The notes under the pieces were generated by a model that was not told where the DNA came from, searched no databases, and worked only from the letters and a program-made list of their open reading frames with translations. The position numbers and the translations under genes were made by a program. From Treponema sp. (GTDB taxonomy: Bacteria; Spirochaetota; Spirochaetia; Treponematales; Treponemataceae): a DNA stretch of 64,000 nucleotides. The stretch spans positions 62,001 through 126,000 of the forward strand of contig JAFSJW010000089.1 in NCBI GenBank assembly GCA_017449265.1. The letters are read 5' to 3'. Every line of letters starts with the position of its first letter. Position 1 is the first letter of the stretch. Below, one piece after another: positions 43,916 to 53,917 of the stretch.

Positions 43916-43966
43916 ATAACAATGTTTTATAGCAATGTTATAGCACAAAAATCATTTTCAAGTCAA
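43916..43966 (-). promoter_or_regulatory. Promoter of the FezA/FezB-like unit with tandem TetR-type operators
   Basis: Minus strand -35 TTGACT (43961-43966), 18-base spacer, -10 TATAAC (43937-43942). Two abutting 13-bp imperfect operators, ATAACAATGTTTT (43916-43928) and ATAGCAATGTTAT (43929-43941), overlap the -10 and start site. Each departs from ATAACA-N-TGTTAT at a single base. Confidence 0.65.
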
Positions 43967-43975
43967 TCAAATTTT

Positions 43976-44587
43976 TTAATTCAGCCTAAGCACACTCTGC
44001 CAGCCAGCCTCATAGAAATCGTGGATTTTTTGGGCGCATTTTATGCCTTCGCTAAACGGAACATCGTGAACAATCAGCTCGAACACAGCCGCAAACTCGC
44101 CAGAAATAATTATATGCTCCAAAGTCGGGTCGAATGCGTAGGGGTTGTACCCCTGCATCTCCATTTCCTTGTAAAAAATGTGCGTAATTTCAATTTCCTG
44201 AGCCACAAGATTATGGACAAAATCTTCAAACCCTGTTCCGTCGCTCGCATTCAAAATCAAGCGAAAAGCATCTTTGTGATTGAAAGCATATTCGTAAATC
44301 TGAACGATTCCCTGCTTTGAGAAAGTCGCCATATTGTCTGCCCACTGATTTTTTGGAAGTTCCATGAACTGGCTGATAAGTGAGCTAAAAATATTTGCGA
44401 CATTATCCGCATGAGGCTTTACCAGAGCCGAAAAAAGCTCTTCTTTACTTTTGTAATAGCCGTAAAATGCACCAGTCGTAACTCCAGCCTTTTTGACAAT
44501 TTCACGAAGCGACGCTCCGCGGAATCCTTTTTCCAAAAATTCCTGAATCGCAATCTCGTGGATTTTTTGCAAAGTGTTTTCTGCCAT
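43976..44587 (-). CDS. TetR-family transcriptional regulator (first copy)
   Basis: 203 residues. N-terminal HTH: IHEIAIQEFLEKGFRGASLREIVKKAGVTTGAFYGYYKSKEELFSAL, recognition helix TTGAFYGYY. The C-terminal helices form the ligand pocket. It lies directly upstream of the FezA/FezB-like unit on the same strand and diverges from a methyltransferase gene; both promoters have ATAACA-N-TGTTAT palindromes, so it most likely represses both. The recognition helix resembles that of the second TetR protein (TTGAMYRHF at 53 kb). Confidence 0.9.
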   Translation of the reverse strand: MAENTLQKIHEIAIQEFLEKGFRGASLREIVKKAGVTTGAFYGYYKSKEELFSALVKPHADNVANIFSSLISQFMELPKNQWADNMATFSKQGIVQIYEYAFNHKDAFRLILNASDGTGFEDFVHNLVAQEIEITHIFYKEMEMQGYNPYAFDPTLEHIIISGEFAAVFELIVHDVPFSEGIKCAQKIHDFYEAGWQSVLRLN

Positions 44588-44628
44588 GAGAAAAGTATAG
44601 GAGAAGAACTTAGTCTATGCAATTATAT

Positions 44629-44668
44629 TAGAGCTGTTCGGAAAACTGAAGTTTCCTAGCAGCTCTAT
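44629..44668. repeat. Dispersed hairpin repeat, copy 6
   Basis: TAGAGCTGTTCGGAAA-ACTGAA-GTTTCCTAGCAGCTCTA, between the divergent TetR and methyltransferase genes, upstream of the latter's -35. This copy cannot be a terminator for either gene. Confidence 0.75.
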
Positions 44669-44716
44669 TTTTATGCTTGGTCTTCACAGGAATCTTAGAG
44701 AAAAGAAATAATACGA

Positions 44717-44776
44717 TTGACAAATGTAACAATGTTATATAAACTCGCATTAAAAATCCAGTTAGTTATAACTAAC
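44717..44776 (+). promoter_or_regulatory. Dual-palindrome promoter of the methyltransferase operon
   Basis: TTGACA (44717-44722); TetR-type palindrome TAACA-A-TGTTA (44727-44737) in the spacer; -10 TATAAA (44738-44743, 15-base spacing); then the perfect 16-bp palindrome GTTAGTTATAACTAAC (44761-44776). The 49520-49574 promoter has the same order of elements. Confidence 0.75.
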
Positions 44777-44793
44777 AAAAAAGGACAAAAAAA

Positions 44794-45588
44794 ATGAATA
44801 TTAATCTTGGAGATGTAGAAACAACAGCCCTTATTCCAGTGGCAATCAAGGCAGCAGAAACTTTGCGCAAAAATCCCCGCGTACGGGACGAAATTGCCGT
44901 GGAGATGATAAAAACACTCGGAATCGACACTAAGCCATTTGACAAATTTATGTCACACGAGGGCGTAATTGCCAGAACAGTAATGCTGGACCGCATGGTA
45001 AAAGATTTCATTGAAAAAAATCCTTCCGCCGTAATCGTGAACATGGGTGCAGGATTTGACAACCGTTTTTCCCGTGTAGACAACGGCCGGGTCGTCTGGT
45101 TCGATTTGGACTTGCCGGATTCAATAGAGCTTCGTAAAAAAGTTTTTAGTGAGCGCGCGAGAGTTTCAATGCTTTCGGGAAGCGTTCTTGAAGACGGATG
45201 GTGTGCGGCTGTAAAGGCAGAAATAGCAAAAACTAACTCAAAAGTGCTTTTCCTTGCCGAAGGGCTTTTTATGTACTTCACCCTCGAAGAAATCAAAAAA
45301 CTTCTTTCTATATTAAGAACAAATTTCCAAAACGGCACGTTGATTGCAGAGCAGAACAATCCTCTCATGGTAAAAAATCAAAAATATCACGACACGGTAA
45401 AAAATACCAAGGCAGTCTTTAAAAGCGGAACTTGGAGCGGTCAGGAAATCGCTGATTTATGCCAAGAAATCCGTTTTGTTGAAGAACACAGCTTTAACGA
45501 AGAGATGAAAAAGCACTCTATTCGGGGCTGGCTTTTTGCAAAACTTCTTCCAAAGATGAACGACCGCTGGGCTGTTTTTGAATGGTAG
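44794..45588 (+). CDS. SAM-dependent O-methyltransferase, leucine carboxyl methyltransferase-like
   Basis: 264 residues, LCM/PPM1-like family: early RNPRVRDE-type start (LRKNPRVRDEIAVEMI), the SAM loop VIVNMGAGFDNRFSRVD, acidic WFDLDLPD, and VLFLAEGLFMYFTLEEIKKLL. Bacterial members (TcmP-like) methylate carboxyl or hydroxyl groups of small molecules; the substrate here is unknown. AAGGAC ribosome site. First of three cotranscribed ORFs under the double-palindrome promoter, which links it to metal- or toxin-responsive control. Confidence 0.85.
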   Translation: MNINLGDVETTALIPVAIKAAETLRKNPRVRDEIAVEMIKTLGIDTKPFDKFMSHEGVIARTVMLDRMVKDFIEKNPSAVIVNMGAGFDNRFSRVDNGRVVWFDLDLPDSIELRKKVFSERARVSMLSGSVLEDGWCAAVKAEIAKTNSKVLFLAEGLFMYFTLEEIKKLLSILRTNFQNGTLIAEQNNPLMVKNQKYHDTVKNTKAVFKSGTWSGQEIADLCQEIRFVEEHSFNEEMKKHSIRGWLFAKLLPKMNDRWAVFEW

Positions 45589-45617
45589 GAAGCCGGGTGC
45601 GCTAGGAGATGTGAAAA

Positions 45618-45779
45618 ATGGCTTTTACTGATAATTTTGGAAATCCCAAAGGGCTTTTTCCCTGCATGACACGCTACACTGTCTTCCAAATTAAAGAGAT
45701 GATGGAAAATGCAGGTTTTTCCTATGTTTCTTTTACTGAAAAAGGAAGTTTATTTTGTGTAAAAGGTAGTACAAAATGA
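45618..45779 (+). pseudogene. 53-residue ORF resembling the C-terminus of a methyltransferase
   Basis: Starts ATG 45618 with AGGAG 8 bases upstream and ends in a TGA overlapping the next ATG (AAAATGAA). The protein (GLFPCMTRYTVFQIKEMMENAGFSYVSF) matches the look of a class I methyltransferase C-terminal lobe, where a loop with M-T-x-Y precedes a helix and the GF strand; the SAM-binding part is absent. It is probably a remnant of a third methyltransferase left between two intact ones, though the good ribosome site and translational coupling allow a small functional protein. Confidence 0.5.
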
Positions 45780-46375
45780 AAAAATCAATCTGGGACATAT
45801 TCGCTCCGATTTACGAGCGGGCAATGAAAAGTCAGAAAAATATTTACGATTTTCTTTACAGACAGATTTCAATATCTTGTTTTGACAAAACAGTTCTGGA
45901 GCTTGCGACAGGTCCCGGAATGATTGCGCGGCACATAGCCCACAGTGCAAAAAGCGTAGTTGCAACTGATTTTGCCCCAAAGATGATTGAAACAGCAAAA
46001 AAGAAAGGAGTTCCGCAAAATGTGACTTTTGAGACTGCCGATGCCACAAATCTTTCATATAAAGATGATTTTTTTGATGTGGTCGTAATTGCAAACGCCC
46101 TTCACATTATTCCAAATCCAGAAAAAGCTCTTAGAGAAATCAGCCGTGTTCTAAAAGCAGACGGAATCTTGATTGCACCAAATTTTATTGAACGGGAAAA
46201 AGGAAAGAAAAATCTCTGGCAAAAAATCCTCACTTTAGCTGGTATAAAATTTGCCCATGAATGGACTTCAAGCGAATACAAGTCTTTTCTGGAAGAAAAC
46301 GGCTGGAAAATCACAAAAAGCCAAGTCCTAAAAGGCAGAATCGATTTGTTTTATACAGAATGTATGCGAAAGTAA
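45776..46375 (+). CDS. Class I SAM-dependent methyltransferase (UbiE/Methyltransf_11 type)
   Basis: 199 residues: WDIFAPIYERAMKSQKNIYDFL start, SAM loop VLELATGPGMIARHIA, VVATDFAPKMIETAKKK, DATNLSYKDDFFDVVVIANALHIIPNPEKALREISRVLKADGIL. It resembles small phospholipid- or metabolite-methylating enzymes. Coupled by overlapping start/stop to the 53-residue ORF. A double-palindrome promoter region for the next unit begins directly after its stop codon. Confidence 0.88.
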   Translation: MKKSIWDIFAPIYERAMKSQKNIYDFLYRQISISCFDKTVLELATGPGMIARHIAHSAKSVVATDFAPKMIETAKKKGVPQNVTFETADATNLSYKDDFFDVVVIANALHIIPNPEKALREISRVLKADGILIAPNFIEREKGKKNLWQKILTLAGIKFAHEWTSSEYKSFLEENGWKITKSQVLKGRIDLFYTECMRK

Positions 46376-46377
46376 TA

Positions 46378-46429
46378 TTGACAAAACGAAATTAAAAGTA
46401 TAGTCTAACTTTTGTTAGATATTTCTAAC
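46378..46429 (+). promoter_or_regulatory. Promoter with GTTAG-N6-CTAAC box before enolase
   Basis: TTGACA (46378-46383), TATAGT (46399-46404, 15-base spacing), then CTAAC (46405-46409), GTTAG (46414-46418), CTAAC (46425-46429). The GTTAG-N6-CTAAC pair has perfect 6-bp arms (GTTAGA/TCTAAC). Confidence 0.6.
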
Positions 46430-46457
46430 TACCCATTACTAGCCACATTGGGTATTT

Positions 46458-47859
<1,402 letters not shown>

Positions 47860-47871
47860 AGATATTTTCTT

Positions 47872-47905
47872 CCCCCTGCAGTCCATAGCGCAGGGGGTAT
47901 TTATT
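47872..47905 (+). terminator. Rho-independent terminator of enolase
   Basis: CCCCCTGC / GCAGGGGG stem with a 10-base loop, followed by TATTTATTATTAT. Confidence 0.8.
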
Positions 47906-47986
47906 ATTATGCCGCTGATTTCCTGCAAGGTCTTTTCTTGATGAAGCTTCTTTTATTCCGTATAATGTTTTAAAGGTCAAACAGCT

Positions 47987-49417
47987 ATGGAAATGACAGT
48001 AGATTTATTTGACAGCATCATCAACACTTCACAAGATTGTGTATTCTGGAAAGATAAAAACAGACGCTTTTTGGGGGTAAATCAGGCTTTTCTTGACTAT
48101 TACGGATTTAAATCAGCGGATGTACTTATCGGAAAAAATGATGAAGAAATGGGCTGGCATTCTGATCCGGAACCTTTCATGCAGGATGAACTTCGAGTTC
48201 TTTCAGGTAAAAGCACTTACAAAGTCCAAGGAAAATGCATTATCAAAGGCGAAGAAAGGGATATTATCGCTTCAAAACGCCCCCTTTATAAAGAAGATGA
48301 AATCGTCGGTCTTGTCGGAAGTTTTGTTGACATAACCGAAGTAATCCGCAGAAAAGAAAAAAATGACGGGTCCCAAGTTCTTTACCCACTTGAAAAGCTA
48401 AGAAAATTCAGCTTCTTTGATAAAATAATCGATGAAATCAGCCTTGAAGAAATTCTGGACCCGCTCACAGGAATCTTAAACCGCTCCTATGCCATGAAAT
48501 TTGTCCGTTCCCTAATCAAAGAAAAGACTCCCTTTACTTTTTCGATAATTGACTTGGACAATTTCAAATTCATTAACGACACTTACGGTCACACAGCAGG
48601 GGACAAGGTCTTATCAACCGTTTCCAAAAAACTTGCTGAATATACCGATGGATTTGCACTTGCAGGAAGGTTCGGTGGTGACGAACTGCTATTAATCGAT
48701 TTGAAAAATATCACTGCAAAAGAAAAGAAACACTTTTTTGAAAATCTCTACGGAACATCAAAGACTCTTAGAAACGACATTCACTTTGAAAACGGTGCCG
48801 CATTTGTGACAGGAACATCCGGCTGTGCTTCATTTCCAAAAGACTCAGACAATTTTTCAGATTTGTTCAGTTTAATCGATAAAATGCTCTATCTCGGCAA
48901 AAATATGGGACGCAACTGCTATAAAATTTATGACGAGGAAAAGCATAAATATGTCGAAATCCGAAAAATCGCCAAAAACGGCATTTTCAAGAACATGTAC
49001 AAACTACGGACCGATATAGAATCTGAAAAAGGCTTTGAAAGCAAACTGAAAAAAGTCACGCCTCTGCTTTGTGAAATCTTGCAGATTCCAGATTTTTATT
49101 ATGTTACATCGGACGGAATAATGCACTCCGTCACGGATAAAACTTTTCTTGCCGATGCAGGCGACTTATCAAGAATTATGGAAGAAGATTTATTTTCACA
49201 AGGTTCTTTGGACTTAATAAAAAAACATTCTCCAAGTTTCTACAAGATTCTCCTTTCCAACGGCTTTGAATCATTTTTAATTTCCAGAATCCGAAAAAAT
49301 GACAAAATCAAAGGCTATCTGGTCTGTGCCGTAGAACGAAGCCTTAGAATCTGGCAGGAAAATGAGTGCGCAATACTTTATTATCTTGCAGAACTTTTGT
49401 CTGACGAAACAATATAG
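47987..49417 (+). CDS. PAS-GGDEF diguanylate cyclase with C-terminal GAF-like domain
   Basis: 476 residues. PAS domain ~8-120 (CVFWKDKNRRFLGVNQAFLDYYG; SFVDITEVIRRKE), GGDEF domain ~158-315 (DPLTGILNRSY, DLDNFKFINDTYGHTAGDKVL, active site GRFGGDELLL), and a C-terminal ~130-residue region that looks like a GAF/PAS-type sensor. It should make cyclic di-GMP in response to a small molecule or redox cue. No EAL domain. Own promoter TTGATG-N17-TATAAT (47938-47966). Confidence 0.9.
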   Translation: MEMTVDLFDSIINTSQDCVFWKDKNRRFLGVNQAFLDYYGFKSADVLIGKNDEEMGWHSDPEPFMQDELRVLSGKSTYKVQGKCIIKGEERDIIASKRPLYKEDEIVGLVGSFVDITEVIRRKEKNDGSQVLYPLEKLRKFSFFDKIIDEISLEEILDPLTGILNRSYAMKFVRSLIKEKTPFTFSIIDLDNFKFINDTYGHTAGDKVLSTVSKKLAEYTDGFALAGRFGGDELLLIDLKNITAKEKKHFFENLYGTSKTLRNDIHFENGAAFVTGTSGCASFPKDSDNFSDLFSLIDKMLYLGKNMGRNCYKIYDEEKHKYVEIRKIAKNGIFKNMYKLRTDIESEKGFESKLKKVTPLLCEILQIPDFYYVTSDGIMHSVTDKTFLADAGDLSRIMEEDLFSQGSLDLIKKHSPSFYKILLSNGFESFLISRIRKNDKIKGYLVCAVERSLRIWQENECAILYYLAELLSDETI

Positions 49418-49426
49418 TCATTTTTA

Positions 49427-49468
49427 ATAGAGCTGTTCGGAAACTTCAGTTTTCCGAACAGGAGTAAT
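49427..49468. repeat. Dispersed hairpin repeat, copy 7
   Basis: AGAGCTGTTCGGAAA-CTTCAG-TTTTCCGAACAGGAGTAAT, 9 bases after the GGDEF gene. Confidence 0.75.
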
Positions 49469-49519
49469 CAACTAAAGAATGTTTAAAAATCATCCCGTAG
49501 CAACAAGCTCTTATAGTGC

Positions 49520-49574
49520 TTGACAAATATAACACTGTTATATTATATTCTTTTCCTAGTTAGTTACAACTAAC
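49520..49574 (+). promoter_or_regulatory. Dual-palindrome promoter of the ABC exporter pair
   Basis: TTGACA (49520-49525), -10 TATATT (49544-49549, 18-base spacer). The 17-bp palindrome ATATAACACTGTTATAT (49527-49543) fills the spacer. GTTAGTTACAACTAAC (49559-49574, one mismatch) follows and abuts the ribosome site. Same layout as at 44717. Confidence 0.8.
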
Positions 49575-49584
49575 AGGAGATTGT

Positions 49585-51402
49585 ATGTCAGAAAAAAAAT
49601 CACTTCTTACATGGATTTTCACATTCGCAGGAGAAAAAAAGACCGCCTATTTTGCGAGCATTTTCTTTGCCCTACTTAAAGTTGCCTGCGGAATCGTCCC
49701 TTACATTCTGATTGCAAGCATCGTGCAAGAGCTTCTTTCAGGAGTGCGTGACTGGAATCTGTATTTTCAAGAGTGTGTTATCATCGCGCTTTTCTGGGCG
49801 GGAAACGCTTTCTTCCACATGATTTCAACTACGCTCAGCCATGTCGCAACCTTCAATGTTCTTGCAAATATCAGGAAAAAATTATGCGACAAACTCACAC
49901 GAGTTCCGCTCGGCTCTGTGCTTGATATGCCTTCAGGCACGCTCAAAAATATCCTGATTGAGCGGATTGACAGCATGGAAACGACTCTCGCGCACATCTT
50001 GCCTGAATGGACAAGCAATCTGCTTCTTCCGCTGGTAATGTTCGCCTACCTTTTTCACATCGACTGGCGGATGGGACTTGCCTCACTTGCGACTCTTCCG
50101 ATTGGTATAATTTCCGCTTCTTTTATGATGACAAACATGACCGAGCGGTTCAACAATGCCATTGAAAAGACAAAAATCCTCAACGACACGGCGGTGGAAT
50201 ACATCAACGGAATCGAAGTTATCAAGGCTTTCGGAAAATCAAAATCATCCTATGAAAAATTCGTCACAGCCGCCCGCGAAGGTTCTGACTGCTATGTTGA
50301 ATGGATGCGCGACTGTATCTGGCCTTTTACGATTGCCTTTGTGATTGCGCCCTCTACCCTGCTTTCAGTTCTTCCGATTGGAGGATTTTTCTTTTTGAAC
50401 GGAACTCTTTCGGCAGTCAATTTTATCACAATCATAATTCTTTCCATGAGCGTGATTCAGCCTTTGCTTACGGTTTATTCCTACCACGACGACATTGCAA
50501 AAGCAGGAGTAATTTTTGGTGAAGTCGGTGGAATCATGAACATGGTGGAACTTTCCCGCCCGGAAAAAGATGCAAAAAAGCCTTCGGACAATTCGATTGT
50601 GCTGAAAGATGTACACTTTGGATATCATAGGGAGGGGGAAAGCCTTCCCCTCGCTCCAGCCGACAAGTCGTCTTCCGCTACCCCTTCGCCTAGGGGTTCC
50701 ACCCCTAAAACCCCGGAAATTTTGCACGGAATCAGTATGACTCTTCCGCAGGGCTCTTACACCGCCTTTGTGGGGCCGAGTGGCAGCGGAAAGTCTACAA
50801 TCGCCCGCCTTATCGCCTCTCTCTGGGATGTGGACTCAGGCTCAATTGAAATCGGCGGAGTGAACATTAAAAATCTTTCGCTTGAAGAATACAACCGCCG
50901 CGTAGCTTATGTCAGCCAGGACAACTTTCTCTTTGACTTGAGCGTGCGCGAAAATATCCGGCTTGGTCGTCTTGAGGCCACAGATTCCGAAGTTGAGGAA
51001 ATTGCCAGAAAGTCCGGCTGCTACGACTTTATCATGAGCCTTGAAAAGGGCTTTGACACAATCGTTGGCGGAAGCGGCGCACATTTAAGCGGCGGAGAAC
51101 GGCAGAGAATCGCAATCGCCCGCGCAATGATGAAAGATGCGCCAATCGTAATCCTAGACGAAGCAACGGCCTATACAGACCCAGAAAACGAAGCAATCAT
51201 TCAGCAGAGCGTAGCCCAGCTCGTAAAGGGCAAAACGCTGATTGTAATCGCGCACAGGCTTTCCACGGTAAAAGATGCCGATCAGATTTATGTCATAAAA
51301 AACGGCAGGATTGATTCACACGGTACGCATGAGGAACTTTTTGCCCAGAACGGCTTGTACAATTCAATGTGGGAAGCACATGTACAGAGTAAAGACGAGT
51401 AG
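49585..51402 (+). CDS. ABC transporter, fused permease-ATPase, first subunit
   Basis: 605 residues. Six-TM domain (~1-310) and ATPase: Walker A VGPSGSGKSTIA, Q-loop YVSQDNFLF, signature LSGGERQRIAIARAMM, Walker B IVILDEATA, H-loop IAHRLS. Between the first two strands of the ATPase lies a ~30-residue low-complexity insertion (50628-50715). Together with the next gene it forms a heterodimeric exporter-fold transporter like IrtAB/YbtPQ or multidrug pairs. Dual control by TetR-type and GTTAG boxes suggests metal/siderophore or toxic-compound transport. Substrate unknown. AGGAG before the ATG. Confidence 0.92.
   Translation: MSEKKSLLTWIFTFAGEKKTAYFASIFFALLKVACGIVPYILIASIVQELLSGVRDWNLYFQECVIIALFWAGNAFFHMISTTLSHVATFNVLANIRKKLCDKLTRVPLGSVLDMPSGTLKNILIERIDSMETTLAHILPEWTSNLLLPLVMFAYLFHIDWRMGLASLATLPIGIISASFMMTNMTERFNNAIEKTKILNDTAVEYINGIEVIKAFGKSKSSYEKFVTAAREGSDCYVEWMRDCIWPFTIAFVIAPSTLLSVLPIGGFFFLNGTLSAVNFITIIILSMSVIQPLLTVYSYHDDIAKAGVIFGEVGGIMNMVELSRPEKDAKKPSDNSIVLKDVHFGYHREGESLPLAPADKSSSATPSPRGSTPKTPEILHGISMTLPQGSYTAFVGPSGSGKSTIARLIASLWDVDSGSIEIGGVNIKNLSLEEYNRRVAYVSQDNFLFDLSVRENIRLGRLEATDSEVEEIARKSGCYDFIMSLEKGFDTIVGGSGAHLSGGERQRIAIARAMMKDAPIVILDEATAYTDPENEAIIQQSVAQLVKGKTLIVIAHRLSTVKDADQIYVIKNGRIDSHGTHEELFAQNGLYNSMWEAHVQSKDE
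50628..50715 (+). repeat. Low-complexity GC-rich insertion inside an ABC transporter gene
   Basis: Contains inverted repeats (GGGGAAAGCCTTCCCC at 50635-50650 and AGGGGTTCCACCCCT near 50692-50706) and encodes an in-frame Pro/Ser/Ala stretch between the A-loop Tyr and the next ATPase strand. Base composition and structure differ from the flanking gene, suggesting insertion of a small palindromic element. Confidence 0.6.
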
Positions 51403-51420
51403 CGAAAGGAGGATGCCAAA

Positions 51421-53217
51421 ATGTTTGAAATTTTACGGAACTTTTTTAATTTCTGCGATAAAGAAAATCGCAATAAATTTTACGCTTCAATTGTTCTTGG
51501 AGTCGTGAATTCATTTTTTATGGCACTCAGAATTGCCGCAATAGCCGTGATGATGCAGGGACTAATCCGCACCATTACGCAGGGAGAGCCGTTTACCACT
51601 CGCACAATATGGCTTTCGTTCGCAATTATGATTTTCAGCGTAACGGCTGCAATCATCACCAAAAAAACGATTTCCATGTGGCAGACCGAAGGCGGCTACC
51701 GCACCTGTGCCAAAAAACGCATCGAAATCGCCGAGCACCTTCGCTACATTCCCATGGGCTACTTCAACAAAAACTCGCTCGGACAAATCACAAGCGTCAC
51801 CACAAACACAATGGAACTCGTTGGCGATGTCGCAACTCGCGCCGTCATGCTGGTAATGCAGGGGCTTTTGGACTCAGCCCTCATCATCGTGATGATTTTC
51901 TTTTTTGACGCTCGGATTGCCCTTGTCGCCCTGACAGGATTTTTGCTCTTCCAGGCGGTGAATGTCTTTATGAGGCTTTCCGTTCACGGCGTTTCCGAAG
52001 AAAAAAATATCGCCGACGAAAAACAGGTCAGTAAAATTCTCGAATACATTCAGGGAATCGCCGAAGTCCGCGCATACAATCTCACAGGCAGCCGAAGCGC
52101 AGAACTGAACACCGTAATCAATCAGGCGAAAAATGTCTGCCTCAAAATGGAACTTCGCTGCATTCCGATTGCCGCAATCCAGAGCCTTGTGGCAAAAATG
52201 AGCGGAGTGGCAATCATGCTCGCTTCCCTTTTCTTCTATCTACAGGGAACAATGCCGCTGGAAAATTGTGCAGTCATGCTGGTCTGTTCCTTCATGCTTT
52301 TTACAGCCCTGGAAGCCGGCGGAAACTACAGCGCGCTTTTGAGGACAATCGACATCGGCGTAAAAAAAGCACAGGCAATTCTGGATGTTCCGATGATGAA
52401 GATTGAGGGTAGCGAGTCTCCGAGCAGCTGTGCTGCGAAGGCGGAAGCGAGCAAAGAACAAGGTCATTTCGGCAAAGTCAATGACCTTTCTGCCCGGGAC
52501 ATTTCATTTGCCTACGACAAGCGTAAAATCATCGACGGCGTTTCGCTTACGATTCCAGCCCGCACTACAACTGCAATTGTCGGACCTTCCGGCGGCGGAA
52601 AGACAACGCTTTGCCATCTTCTTGCCCGCTTCTGGGACGTTGATTCAGGAAGCGTCACCCTGGGTGGCAAAAATGTGCGCGATTACGACATGGATTCGCT
52701 CATGAGCAATTTCAGCTTTGTTTTCCAGAATGTCTATCTTTTCCACGACACAATTGCAAACAATATCCGCTTTGGAGAGCCAAATGCTCCTATGGAACGC
52801 GTAATTGAAGCCGCAAAAAAAGCCTGCTGCCACGACTTTATCAGCTCCCTTCCGAACGGTTACGACACGGTGATTGGCGAAGGCGGGGCAAGCCTTTCAG
52901 GCGGCGAAAAACAGCGAATCTCAATCGCACGTGCAATCATGAAAGATGCTCCGATTATCATTCTCGACGAAGCCACAGCAAACGTTGACCCGGAAAACGA
53001 GCGCGATTTGATGGAAGCCGTCCGTGAGCTCACCCGCGAAAAAACGGTAATCATGATTGCACACCGCCTAAAAACTGTACGCAACGCAGACCAGATTATC
53101 GTACTCGACAAAGGCAAAATCGCCGAGCAGGGAAAACACGACGAGCTTATGAAACTCAACGGAATCTACGCCCGCTTCATAGACAGCCGCAAAAAAGCGG
53201 TCAGCTGGAAAATATAA
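51421..53217 (+). CDS. ABC transporter, fused permease-ATPase, second subunit
   Basis: 598 residues, partner of the preceding subunit, 18 bases downstream with AGGAGG. TM domain ~15-310; ATPase ~355-590 with VGPSGGGKTTLC, FVFQNVYLF, LSGGEKQRISIARAIM, IIILDEATANVDPE and IAHRL. A ~20-residue low-complexity insert (SESPSSCAAKAEASKEQG, DNA 52406-52466) sits in the linker before the ATPase domain. Both catalytic sites look intact, so the heterodimer should hydrolyse ATP at two sites. Confidence 0.92.
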   Translation: MFEILRNFFNFCDKENRNKFYASIVLGVVNSFFMALRIAAIAVMMQGLIRTITQGEPFTTRTIWLSFAIMIFSVTAAIITKKTISMWQTEGGYRTCAKKRIEIAEHLRYIPMGYFNKNSLGQITSVTTNTMELVGDVATRAVMLVMQGLLDSALIIVMIFFFDARIALVALTGFLLFQAVNVFMRLSVHGVSEEKNIADEKQVSKILEYIQGIAEVRAYNLTGSRSAELNTVINQAKNVCLKMELRCIPIAAIQSLVAKMSGVAIMLASLFFYLQGTMPLENCAVMLVCSFMLFTALEAGGNYSALLRTIDIGVKKAQAILDVPMMKIEGSESPSSCAAKAEASKEQGHFGKVNDLSARDISFAYDKRKIIDGVSLTIPARTTTAIVGPSGGGKTTLCHLLARFWDVDSGSVTLGGKNVRDYDMDSLMSNFSFVFQNVYLFHDTIANNIRFGEPNAPMERVIEAAKKACCHDFISSLPNGYDTVIGEGGASLSGGEKQRISIARAIMKDAPIIILDEATANVDPENERDLMEAVRELTREKTVIMIAHRLKTVRNADQIIVLDKGKIAEQGKHDELMKLNGIYARFIDSRKKAVSWKI

Positions 53218-53244
53218 AGAGTGCCGTCCTGATTCCTGTGGCAA

Positions 53245-53871
53245 TCAAGGCTTTGTCATTCCCAAAAGAACATACATACCACTTCTTGTAAACTCCATTA
53301 TGTCGGCAATGTATTCAATTGCGTCACTTTTCGGCACATTATGAAGAATAATGTCACAGAATGCGTTTATTACGGTGGAAGCCATAAAATGAATTGTCAT
53401 TTGCGAAACACGCTTTGAGGCAATTTTCTTGTCATACATCAAGTCAAAAGTCCTCTTACAGTTTTCTGTATAGAGTTCACAGATGTCTTCCTGAAAATGC
53501 TCATGCGTGCTTCCGGCAGACTTTGTAAGGAGAAGAGTAAATGCGTCAAAATGCTCATACATATAGTCCAAAAATCTTTCAGTTGATTTTTTTTCAGAAT
53601 CTATATGCGTATGCATTCGGGAAAAAGTGAGGTCTGCGTGATTGTTTGAATCGGCAAGCATTATGACTTTTTTTGTAGTTTCAATGGCATCGTTAACAAG
53701 CGCGCAGAAAAAAGAATCCTTGTCCTTAAAGTGGCGATACATGGCTCCCGTAGTAACCCCTGCATTTGCGGCAATTTTCCGCAATGATGCTGAGATAAAG
53801 CCTTTTTCGAGAAATTCTTTTTTTGCGCTTTCCAAAAGTTTGTTTTTGGTTTCACCGGAGGATTCTGCCAT
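53245..53871 (-). CDS. TetR-family transcriptional regulator (second copy)
   Basis: 208 residues from the ATG at 53871; a TTG start at 53907 would add 12 residues but overlaps the likely promoter. HTH: LLESAKKEFLEKGFISASLRKIAANAGVTTGAMYRHFKDKDSFFCAL (recognition helix TTGAMYRHF). Divergent from the second RND exporter. The shared intergenic region holds three ATAACA-N-TGTTAT-type operators, the classic layout for a TetR efflux repressor that also controls itself. Confidence 0.9.
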   Translation of the reverse strand: MAESSGETKNKLLESAKKEFLEKGFISASLRKIAANAGVTTGAMYRHFKDKDSFFCALVNDAIETTKKVIMLADSNNHADLTFSRMHTHIDSEKKSTERFLDYMYEHFDAFTLLLTKSAGSTHEHFQEDICELYTENCKRTFDLMYDKKIASKRVSQMTIHFMASTVINAFCDIILHNVPKSDAIEYIADIMEFTRSGMYVLLGMTKP

Positions 53872-53917
53872 GTGAGACAGTTTGCGACAAAAAAATCTAT
53901 TTGTCAACGAAAAATGT

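Noticed and set aside
43892-43948. N-terminal extension of the FezA-like protein
   Set aside because: The extension runs through the operators and -10, and GAGGTGA sits correctly before the ATG at 43891.
53872-53907. Longer TetR protein starting at TTG 53907
   Set aside because: The extra 12 residues are not TetR-like and overlap promoter-like sequence; the ATG at 53871 gives the usual N-terminus.
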